Shown: piece after piece, positions 1-5,450 of the stretch | How the letters are laid out: each line of letters begins with the position of its first letter | Numbering within the stretch: position 1 is the stretch's first letter | Assembly (NCBI GenBank): GCA_035480775.1 | Contig: DATIHK010000078.1 | Span: 1-8,304 of the forward strand | From: DATIHK01 sp035480775 | Lineage (GTDB): Bacteria > Patescibacteriota > WWE3 > UBA101185 > UBA10185 | Reading direction: 5' to 3' | DNA length: 8,304 nucleotides | Translations under genes and position numbers: made by a program | Notes under the pieces: generated by a model | What the model saw: only the letters and a program-made list of their open reading frames with translations | The model's database searches: none | Told to the model about the DNA's origin: nothing

Positions 1-434
1 CCTTTATTATTTAAATAAGTCTCTTGCTGACCGGCAAATGAAGCATCAGGTAAATCTTCGGCTGTTGCTGAAGAACGAACTGCAACTAAGCGATCATATT
101 CTCCGCATAGCCTATGATAAGCAGCTTTAATTTCAGAAGCTGTTTCTTCTGGCATAGCAGCAGTCATAATAGCGGTTTTGATATTTTTTGAAACTTGTTG
201 TAATTTTTTGGAATTATTGGTGTCGAGCCCAGCAACTTCGGTCATTATTTTTTGTTTTAAAGATGTGGAATTGATAAAGTCAAAATAAGCTTTAGCTGTA
301 ACTACAAAACCATTCGGAACCGGAATTCCTGCGTGATACATTTCGCCAAGATTTGCTCCTTTTCCACCTACAACAGGAATGTCTGTCTTACGAATATCTT
401 CAAACCATAACACATGGGCAGCATGTTTATTCAT
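1..434 (-). CDS. ppsA: Phosphoenolpyruvate synthase, N-terminal part (3' end beyond left edge)
   Basis: The 144 visible codons are the start of the ATP-grasp-like nucleotide-binding domain of the PEP synthase / pyruvate phosphate dikinase family. PEP synthase makes PEP, AMP and phosphate from pyruvate, ATP and water in the cytoplasm, the entry step of gluconeogenesis. Seen directly: the family start HVLWFEDI (7-14), the glycine-rich GGKGANLGE (23-31), IPVPNGFVVT (37-46), and the diagnostic block VAVRSSATAEDLPDASFAGQ (117-136), whose arginine and serines belong to the nucleotide site. PpsA is called over PPDK because the start and the SSATAEDLPDASFAGQ block read as PpsA-type. The phosphohistidine and PEP-binding domains lie outside the window, so completeness cannot be judged. 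The ATG at 434-432 is supported by a GGAG 8 nt upstream. The gene follows the mutase gene after 60 nt and has its own promoter. Confidence 0.93.
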   Translation of the reverse strand, partial: MNKHAAHVLWFEDIRKTDIPVVGGKGANLGEMYHAGIPVPNGFVVTAKAYFDFINSTSLKQKIMTEVAGLDTNNSKKLQQVSKNIKTAIMTAAMPEETASEIKAAYHRLCGEYDRLVAVRSSATAEDLPDASFAGQQETYLNNK

Positions 435-442
435 TTTTCGAA

Positions 443-446
443 CTCC
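443..446 (-). promoter_or_regulatory. Shine-Dalgarno site of ppsA
   Basis: On the minus strand GGAG lies 8 nt before the ATG at 434. It is one of only two clear Shine-Dalgarno sites in the window, the other being that of ftsL, and it fixes the ppsA start. Confidence 0.75.
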
Positions 447-475
447 GTGAGAAAAAGAACTTTGTTCATGTTAAA

Positions 476-484
476 AGTATAACA
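476..484 (-). promoter_or_regulatory. Extended -10 promoter of ppsA
   Basis: The minus strand reads TGTTATACT, an extended -10 (TGn) followed by TATACT (481-476), which matches the sigma-70 consensus at five of six positions. No good -35 is seen at 16-18 nt, as is common for extended -10 promoters. Transcription would start near 469-470, leaving a leader of about 35 nt that contains the GGAG site. This lets ppsA be expressed independently of the upstream operon. Confidence 0.6.
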
Positions 485-494
485 CCCTCTTTAT

Positions 495-1895
495 CTAAGA
501 AAAATATATTTCTTCCTTTTTTAAATCAGCTCCGCTTAATTTAAAAGCTTTTAGAAGCTCCACAACTTGATTTTGCAAAAATTTGAGTTCTTTTTCAGTT
601 CCACCTTCGATTCTAATACTTAAATAAGGAGAGGTGTTTGAAGCGCGAATCAAAAACCAGCCAGTAGGCGTTGATTGCATGCGTATACCATCTATTTCAC
701 TAAAGCTTAAAATATCGGTAGCTTTTTCGGCTATCTTTTTTATCTTTTCGACTACAGTAAACTTTTTATCATCTGGACAAGCAATTTTTATTTCTCCTGT
801 ATGGTAGCGTTTGGGAAAATGCTTCATGAGAGATGACAGCGACTCACTAGACTCGTTTAAAATTTCTAATACGCGACAAGCGGCATAAACTCCGTCGTCA
901 AAACCGAAATACTTGTCGGCAAAGTAAGTGTGGCCAGAGTACTCAGCACCTACCAAAGCGCCTTTTTTCATTTCTTCCATAAAAAACGGATGACCTGTGC
1001 GTATCATTTTTGGAAATCCACCAAAAGTTTTGATTAATTCAATTACTAAGCTTGAACTTTTTATATCGCATAAAACAGTTCCTCGTTGTTTTTTGAGTAT
1101 ATTTTCAGCGAATAAAAGTAAAAGTTTGTCGTTATCGTAAATGGTACCTTTTTCATCCACAACGCCAAATCTATCGCCATCGGTGTCAAAAACAAAACCA
1201 ATGTCGGCGTGTTGCTCTAAAACTTTTTTAGATAAATCACCCATAAATAATTTGTTTTCTGGATCGGGAACGCCATGTGGGAAATTGCTGTCATAATTGC
1301 AATAAACTGGAATTACTTGCTGGTTGAGTTCATTAAAAATACGCGGTGCAATTATACTTGTAGAGCCACTTCCGCAATCTACTAATACTTTTAAAGATCT
1401 CTTTAGTGGAAACATCTTTTTTAGAAAATTAATGTATACGCTAGATTCATCTTTTTTAGTCAAACTTCCGTGACCTGTTTTATATTGTTGATTTTGGGTT
1501 AATTCATACAGGGCTTGAATATCATCTCCAAAGAACGGAACACCTTTAGCATAATCTATTCTGATACCATTAAATTCTTTCGGATTGTGACTAGCTGTGA
1601 CTATTACTCCGGCGTCGTACTTATTGGAATGAGTCAAAAAATGAATAATAGGAGTTAAAGTGATACCAATATCTGTAACATTGCATCCGGTACTCAAAAG
1701 TCCTTCTATAAAACGCTCTGAAATTGCCGGAGAACTTGCCCGGTCATCGCGTCCAAGAACAATATTTTTTAAATTTTTATTTTGAAGAAATGTTCCTAAT
1801 GCTCTACCTATTTGTGCAGCGTAAACTTCATTAAAGTCTAGTGGATAAACTCCCCGAATATCATATGATCTAAAAATAGATTTGGGCAGAATCAT
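495..1895 (-). CDS. manB: Phosphomannomutase / phosphoglucomutase
   Basis: A 466-residue alpha-D-phosphohexomutase, full length for the bacterial PMM/PGM family (about 450-470). It interconverts hexose-6-phosphate and hexose-1-phosphate in the cytoplasm to feed nucleotide-sugar synthesis. All four family signatures are present. The catalytic phosphoserine Ser102 lies in TASHNPKEFNG (100-110). The metal loop is DTDGDR (Asp237, Asp239, Asp241). The sugar-specificity loop is GAEYSGH (316-322), a GE-type variant with one extra residue position that still keeps Glu318 and Ser320. The phosphate-binding loop is RASNTSP (417-423). The N-terminus FRSYDIRGVYP is also typical. The ATG start lies 16 nt after the kinase stop with no evident Shine-Dalgarno site, so translation probably depends on coupling. 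The choice between mannose and glucose phosphate cannot be settled from sequence; the symbol is a family label (algC and pgcA are alternatives). Confidence 0.93.
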   Translation of the reverse strand: MILPKSIFRSYDIRGVYPLDFNEVYAAQIGRALGTFLQNKNLKNIVLGRDDRASSPAISERFIEGLLSTGCNVTDIGITLTPIIHFLTHSNKYDAGVIVTASHNPKEFNGIRIDYAKGVPFFGDDIQALYELTQNQQYKTGHGSLTKKDESSVYINFLKKMFPLKRSLKVLVDCGSGSTSIIAPRIFNELNQQVIPVYCNYDSNFPHGVPDPENKLFMGDLSKKVLEQHADIGFVFDTDGDRFGVVDEKGTIYDNDKLLLLFAENILKKQRGTVLCDIKSSSLVIELIKTFGGFPKMIRTGHPFFMEEMKKGALVGAEYSGHTYFADKYFGFDDGVYAACRVLEILNESSESLSSLMKHFPKRYHTGEIKIACPDDKKFTVVEKIKKIAEKATDILSFSEIDGIRMQSTPTGWFLIRASNTSPYLSIRIEGGTEKELKFLQNQVVELLKAFKLSGADLKKEEIYFS

Positions 1896-1911
1896 GTATT
1901 AATGGTAGCAC

Positions 1912-2706
1912 TCATTCAAAAGAAAGAGTGAATATAAATTTGGACCCCTTAGGCATATTAGGTTCAAACCAAATTTTACCTTTATGAGCTTCTACGATGC
2001 CTTTTGCGATAGCTAATCCTAAACCTGTGCTTTTATCTTTTTTATGAGCGGATTCTTGTACTTGAGCAAATTTATTAAATAAAAATCCACGTTTATCTTC
2101 TGGAATTCCTTTGCCATTATCAGCTACAGTAATTTCGACGTGATCTTTTTGATTTTTTGAATATAAAAAGATAGATTCTCCAGGTTCAGTAAACTTTAAT
2201 GAATTTGAAATTAAATTGTTTAAGACACGTTTAACTTTGTCGTAATCAAAACTGAATTCAGGTACGGAACTATCAACATCTAGAATCAAATTTACTCCTC
2301 GGTCTTTTGCAGTAATTATGTAGTAGTTATATTCTTCGGTTAAGACATCATTTATATTGCCTTTCTTCAGCATCAATTCCATCTTGCCGGTATCCATTTT
2401 AGACAAATCTAAAAGATCGTTGACTATCCCTAATAAATTATGAGCGGAATTTTTTATTTGAGCTAGAGTGTTAGCTGACTGTTCTTGTGAAAGGTGCTGA
2501 TATTCTGCAATAAGCAAATCGGCGGATCCTTGAATAACAGCCAACGGAGAGCGTAGTTCGTGGATAATAACAGCCATAAAAGTTTCACGCTCTTTATCTT
2601 GAACATCACACCATTTTTTAAACTTACTAAACTTTATTTGTTGGACAAATATAACTATAAGAAAAACTACTGCTAGAACCGACGTTAATATTAATAGATA
2701 ATTCAT
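1912..2706 (-). CDS. Single-TM sensor histidine kinase without a visible sensor domain
   Basis: A 264-residue membrane-anchored HisKA / HATPase_c kinase. One hydrophobic helix (about residues 4-22) starts almost at the N-terminus, leaving no extracytoplasmic loop. A short linker follows, then the H-box with the phospho-accepting His49 in IIHELRSPLAVIQGS (47-61). The ATP-binding domain shows the N-box NNLISNSLKFTE (163-174), the G1 box DNGKGIP (196-202), the F-box FLFNKFAQV (208-216) and the G2 box GLGLAIAKGIVEAHKG (228-243). All residues needed for autophosphorylation are present. No PAS, HAMP or GAF domain fits in the 26-residue linker, so the input is unknown and may come through the membrane helix or a partner protein. 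The ATG is 1 nt after the stop of the response regulator gene, which indicates translational coupling and a cognate pair. Confidence 0.93.
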   Translation of the reverse strand: MNYLLILTSVLAVVFLIVIFVQQIKFSKFKKWCDVQDKERETFMAVIIHELRSPLAVIQGSADLLIAEYQHLSQEQSANTLAQIKNSAHNLLGIVNDLLDLSKMDTGKMELMLKKGNINDVLTEEYNYYIITAKDRGVNLILDVDSSVPEFSFDYDKVKRVLNNLISNSLKFTEPGESIFLYSKNQKDHVEITVADNGKGIPEDKRGFLFNKFAQVQESAHKKDKSTGLGLAIAKGIVEAHKGKIWFEPNMPKGSKFIFTLSFE

Positions 2707-2707
2707 T

Positions 2708-3109
2708 TTACTCTGTTACTTTAACAGCAGACTCGGTGTTATTTCCAAGAACCGCGCCTACCTTTTCTCCTAATTCTGAAGGGACAATGTTATATTTCAT
2801 AAAATAGTCATCTGCGCCAAGTTCAATAGCTTTATTAATGTTGTCTTGAGTACCAAAATTAGTAAGCATAACTACCTTAATACCACGCAATTCTTCGTTG
2901 CCTTTCATTTCTTGCAAAACCTCAAGACCGGTCTTGTTAGGAAGCATAATATCAAGGAGTACTAAATCAGGTTTAACCTGCAACATTTGTTCTGTAGCGA
3001 GGGCTGCGTCGGCAACATGACTAACTTCATAACCTTTAAGTTGTAAGGCTGTAGCGCAAAGATTATAAAAAGCGCTATCATCTTCTACTATCAATATTTT
3101 CTTCTGCAT
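2708..3109 (-). CDS. Stand-alone receiver-domain response regulator
   Basis: A 133-residue CheY-like protein made of a single receiver domain with no DNA-binding or enzymatic output domain. The acidic pocket is Asp10-Asp11 in ILIVEDD, the phospho-acceptor is Asp53 in DLVLLDIMLP (48-57), the switch threonine is Thr83 in MLTN, the switch aromatic is Tyr102, and the conserved lysine is Lys105. Two departures are visible. Asn follows Thr83 where Ala is usual, and Tyr106 replaces the proline that normally follows the lysine. The last 20 or so residues are a polar tail. It is the first gene of an apparent operon with the kinase and the phosphohexomutase, so the kinase is the likely phosphodonor. 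Output must come by protein-protein contact or through an output partner coded elsewhere. The start is the only ATG before IL(I)VEDD, with no Shine-Dalgarno site. Confidence 0.92.
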   Translation of the reverse strand: MQKKILIVEDDSAFYNLCATALQLKGYEVSHVADAALATEQMLQVKPDLVLLDIMLPNKTGLEVLQEMKGNEELRGIKVVMLTNFGTQDNINKAIELGADDYFMKYNIVPSELGEKVGAVLGNNTESAVKVTE

Positions 3110-3115
3110 ACACTT

Positions 3116-3144
3116 ATATTACAAAAATAAACTACGCTAAGCAA
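3116..3144 (-). promoter_or_regulatory. Candidate promoter of the response regulator-kinase-mutase operon
   Basis: The minus strand has TTGCTT (3144-3139), a 17-nt spacer and TAATAT (3121-3116). Only 6 nt separate TAATAT from the ATG at 3109, so transcription starting the usual 7 nt downstream would begin at the A of the start codon, giving a leaderless mRNA. The -35 is weak (three of six) and the region is AT-rich, so this is only a plausible call. Confidence 0.4.
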
Positions 3145-3172
3145 TAGAGTGATAAAGAGTTTTACTAGGCAG

Positions 3173-3181
3173 TGATATAAT
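3173..3181 (+). promoter_or_regulatory. Extended -10 promoter of the glycosyltransferase-LCP operon
   Basis: TGATATAAT is a perfect extended -10 (TGn plus TATAAT at 3176-3181). No good -35 lies 17-18 nt upstream. The start codon is at 3193, so transcription would begin near 3188-3189 and leave a leader of only 4-5 nt. No usable Shine-Dalgarno site precedes the ATG. The element is divergent to the promoter of the response regulator within the same 83-nt gap. Confidence 0.65.
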
Positions 3182-3192
3182 ATAGCGGATAT

Positions 3193-4011
3193 ATGGAAAA
3201 ACCGTTGTTTTCAATAATAATTCCGACATTAAACGAAGAGAAGTATTTGCCTACACTTTTAAGTTGTATACAAAAGCAAACCGAAAAAGAATTTGAGGTT
3301 ATTGTTGTAGATGGTAAATCTAACGACAAAACAATCGAAAAAACTAAAGAATTTATACCCGCAATCGAAAATCTACAAATATTAACTAGTGAAAAGCGCA
3401 ATGTTAGTTTTCAACGCAACTTAGGTGCAGAAAAAGCACTAGGATCTTATTTAGTATTTTTTGATGCAGATATTCAGATACCCAGAGGATTTTTTCATCA
3501 ACTCAAGCAAGCAATTATTAAGAAAAAAAGTGTATTTTTGACCACTTGGGTAATTCCAGACTCACTTCTCGAAAAAGATAATATTGCAACAGCTGTGACA
3601 AATATTTATTCGGAAGCCGCAAAAGCTATGGATAGACCTTTTGCAGGAGGTTACTGCTTAATTATTCAACGAGATTTGTTTTTTCATATCGGCGGATTTG
3701 ATCCAAATATAAAAATTGGTGAAGACCATGCGTTTACAATTAAGTGCAACGACGCCGGAATTAAACTGACAATCTTAAAAGAACCCAGAGTTATTCTTTC
3801 GATGCGCCGAATGCGCCGATATGGATATTTTACGATGGCCAGTAGATATATTAGAGCTTCGGCTTTAGGATTACTGCGCCAGCCTATTAAAGAAGCAATC
3901 TTTGAATATCCCATGGGTGGCGAGCATTATATCGAAGAAGGAAGAAAGCAACCGGTATCTAAATTTGAAGCTTGGCTGCTAGAACGAACCAAAAAAGTAC
4001 TAGAAGATTAA
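3193..4011 (+). CDS. Family 2 glycosyltransferase
   Basis: A 272-residue GT-A fold glycosyltransferase of the GT2 family, cytosolic or peripheral to the membrane since no hydrophobic helix is seen. Such enzymes transfer a sugar from a nucleotide-sugar donor to lipid, glycan or protein acceptors. Visible signatures are FSIIIPTLNEEKYLP (6-20), the donor-binding VIVVDGKSNDKT (36-47), QRNLGAEKALGSYLVFFDAD (74-93) with the metal-binding DAD at 91-93, GGYCLIIQRDLF (152-163), IGGFD (166-170), and the acidic GEDH (176-179) in the position of the catalytic base. A basic patch RRMRRYG follows near the C-terminus and may face the membrane. The LCP gene follows 3 nt later, so the product is probably an envelope glycan or glycopolymer. 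Donor and acceptor cannot be read from sequence. The ATG start fits the start of the fold and lies close behind a strong -10 element. Confidence 0.9.
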   Translation: MEKPLFSIIIPTLNEEKYLPTLLSCIQKQTEKEFEVIVVDGKSNDKTIEKTKEFIPAIENLQILTSEKRNVSFQRNLGAEKALGSYLVFFDADIQIPRGFFHQLKQAIIKKKSVFLTTWVIPDSLLEKDNIATAVTNIYSEAAKAMDRPFAGGYCLIIQRDLFFHIGGFDPNIKIGEDHAFTIKCNDAGIKLTILKEPRVILSMRRMRRYGYFTMASRYIRASALGLLRQPIKEAIFEYPMGGEHYIEEGRKQPVSKFEAWLLERTKKVLED

Positions 4012-4014
4012 ATT

Positions 4015-5028
4015 ATGAAAAAAGCAGTAATTTTTGGAATTATCGTGGCGCTTTTACTTTTAGTCGGTGGTTTTTTAGTTTTTAAAGCTGTTGTACAAAA
4101 CAAATCTCCTTTATTATCTCCACTTGTAATTAAAGCCATCAATGCCTTTCCTGATCCAACAAAACCAAAAGTTCCTGCAAGTGATTTAGCCAATAAAGAT
4201 ATTGTAAATATATTGCTAATAGGAATAGATAGACGCAGCAAAGATGAAACAAGTTTTCGCTCTGACACTATGATATTGCTTTCGATTAATACCAAAAACA
4301 AAAGAGCTGTATTAACGTCTGTACCTCGTGATTTGTGGGTTGGAGGAGGAAGAATTAATGCTTTATATGCCAGTCAAGGCTATGAAGGTATAAAAAATGA
4401 GTTTTACAAACTTACGGGTCAAATGGCCGATAGATATATTTTAACCGACTTTGCAGATTTTACCTGGATAGTCGACGCTATGGATGGAGTTCCAGTGAAT
4501 GTGGTCAACACATTCACTGATACAGAGTTCCCAGTTGATGCAACGTTAGGCTACCAAACTGTTACTTTTACGCAGGGAACAGAAAAATTAACTGGTGATA
4601 GAGCTATTATTTACGCGCGCTCAAGACACGGCAACAACGGCGAAGGTAGCGACTTTATGCGTCAACGCCGCCAACATCAAATCTTAGTAGGAATGCTATC
4701 AGCAGTCTTGCAACCTAAAAGTATCTTTAATCCAATGGTCGTAGAAAATGCCTTAAAAACTGTAACAACTGGTCGAATGGAAACTAATATCTCTTTGGCC
4801 GATGCTAATTTTTTATGGAGTTTTTACAAAGACAAAGATTTATATAAAATCGAATCTCTATATTTAGAATCACCTGATGTATTTAACCCTCCTATGAGCG
4901 ATTATGGTGGTGCCTGGGTGTTAATTCCAACAGATCCAACCAATGCTACCTTTAGTACAAAAGTAAAAAATGCATTACTTGGAATTGTAGACTCTTCGCA
5001 AAGTACTGCGAGTCAAAGTTCTAATTAA
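4015..5028 (+). CDS. LytR-CpsA-Psr (LCP) family glycopolymer transferase
   Basis: A 337-residue membrane-anchored LCP protein. A short basic N-terminus leads into one TM helix (about 4-24) and a linker, then an LCP domain (about 62-225) that would lie outside the membrane. Characterised LCP proteins transfer lipid-linked glycopolymers such as teichoic acids, capsule or arabinogalactan to peptidoglycan or protein. Seen directly: NILLIGIDRR (65-74), RSDTMILLSI (82-91) with metal-binding Asp84, LTSVPRDLWV (100-109) with lipid pyrophosphate-binding Arg105 and Asp106, RINALYA (113-119), and YARSRHG followed by GSDFMRQRRQ (200-220), the conserved arginine-rich motif. No LytR_C domain follows; the tail is about 115 residues ending in a Ser/Gln-rich stretch. 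The preceding glycosyltransferase gene ends 3 nt upstream; AGAAG 8 nt before the ATG is a weak Shine-Dalgarno candidate. Attachment of the glycan made by its neighbour is a reasonable inference. Confidence 0.94.
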   Translation: MKKAVIFGIIVALLLLVGGFLVFKAVVQNKSPLLSPLVIKAINAFPDPTKPKVPASDLANKDIVNILLIGIDRRSKDETSFRSDTMILLSINTKNKRAVLTSVPRDLWVGGGRINALYASQGYEGIKNEFYKLTGQMADRYILTDFADFTWIVDAMDGVPVNVVNTFTDTEFPVDATLGYQTVTFTQGTEKLTGDRAIIYARSRHGNNGEGSDFMRQRRQHQILVGMLSAVLQPKSIFNPMVVENALKTVTTGRMETNISLADANFLWSFYKDKDLYKIESLYLESPDVFNPPMSDYGGAWVLIPTDPTNATFSTKVKNALLGIVDSSQSTASQSSN

Positions 5029-5377
5029 AATCTATTTTTTTGTAGTGGGTTAAGACAAATTTCTGATCTTCTTTGTCGATACAGATTAAATCTAATTGCC
5101 AGTTAGAATTTATTTGGCTATGCATTTGCAAGTAAATATTTATAGATCTTTTTAAATGTAGCTGTTTGTAACGATTAAACGCTTCATAAGCACTTCCAAA
5201 TTTGTTAGTTGATCTGTATTTTACTTCAACAAAAACTAAAACTTTACCTATTAGCGCAATTAAGTCAATTTCTCCCCAATGGCAGGTCCAATTTTGAGCA
5301 AGAATAATATAGTTGTGGCTTGTTAAATAATTACGAGCGATATTTTCACCTTGCTTACCTATAAGTTCATTTCGCAT
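5021..5377 (-). CDS. yraN: YraN family (UPF0102) endonuclease-like protein
   Basis: A 118-residue protein of the usual YraN size. The family has a restriction-endonuclease-like PD-(D/E)XK fold related to archaeal Holliday junction resolvases, but its cellular role is not well established. The motifs are complete: GKQGENIARNYL (7-18) with Glu11, HWGEIDLIA (33-41) with Asp38, VFVEVKYR (48-55) with Glu51 and Lys53, and WQLDLICID near the C-terminus. The putative catalytic residues are therefore intact. It is downstream of ftsI on the same strand with a 60-nt gap, and its 3' end overlaps the LCP gene by 8 bp tail to tail. The start ATG has no Shine-Dalgarno site and sits within 12 nt of -10-like sequences. 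Confidence 0.93.
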   Translation of the reverse strand: MRNELIGKQGENIARNYLTSHNYIILAQNWTCHWGEIDLIALIGKVLVFVEVKYRSTNKFGSAYEAFNRYKQLHLKRSINIYLQMHSQINSNWQLDLICIDKEDQKFVLTHYKKIDFN

Positions 5378-5378
5378 A

Positions 5379-5450
5379 AACTCAAGATAATATATTTAGT
5401 CGTATTTGAGATGAATAAGATTCTATTGTAGATAGACTTAATCTTGAGTT
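5379..5450. repeat. 10-bp perfect inverted repeat bracketing the ftsI-yraN junction
   Basis: AACTCAAGAT at 5379-5388 is the exact reverse complement of ATCTTGAGTT at 5441-5450, with 52 nt between. In the minus-strand transcript the 5' arm is the last three sense codons of ftsI plus one base, and the 3' arm ends 1 nt before the yraN start codon. Just inside, AGTC and GACT can add a few pairs across a small asymmetric loop. No U-tract follows, so it is not a standard terminator. One such repeat may be expected by chance in a window this size. Confidence 0.5.
5387..5394 (-). promoter_or_regulatory. Possible -10 element of yraN
   Basis: The minus strand holds overlapping TATATT (5394-5389) and TATTAT (5392-5387) 9-11 nt before the yraN ATG. 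Either would give a leader of about 3-5 nt. There is no convincing -35, and yraN may simply be read through from ftsI. Confidence 0.3.

Noticed and set aside
353..544. Plus-strand ORF of 63 codons across the ppsA start and the end of the mutase gene
   Set aside because: It is antisense to two well-supported genes and to the ppsA promoter, has no recognisable domain and no ribosome-binding site.
3165..3401. Minus-strand ORF of 78 codons within the glycosyltransferase start
   Set aside because: It is antisense to conserved GT2 motifs and shows no family features; a shadow frame.
3684..4301. Minus-strand ORFs at 3684-3914 and 4008-4301
   Set aside because: Both are antisense to conserved coding sequence of the glycosyltransferase and LCP genes, with no motif of their own.
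4990..5014. Hairpin (GACT-CGCA paired with TGCG-AGTC, 3-nt bulge) as a terminator for the LCP gene or yraN
   Set aside because: On the plus strand the T-tract at 5035-5041 is about 20 nt away, and on the minus strand no U-tract follows. The stem is also imperfect and lies within LCP coding sequence.
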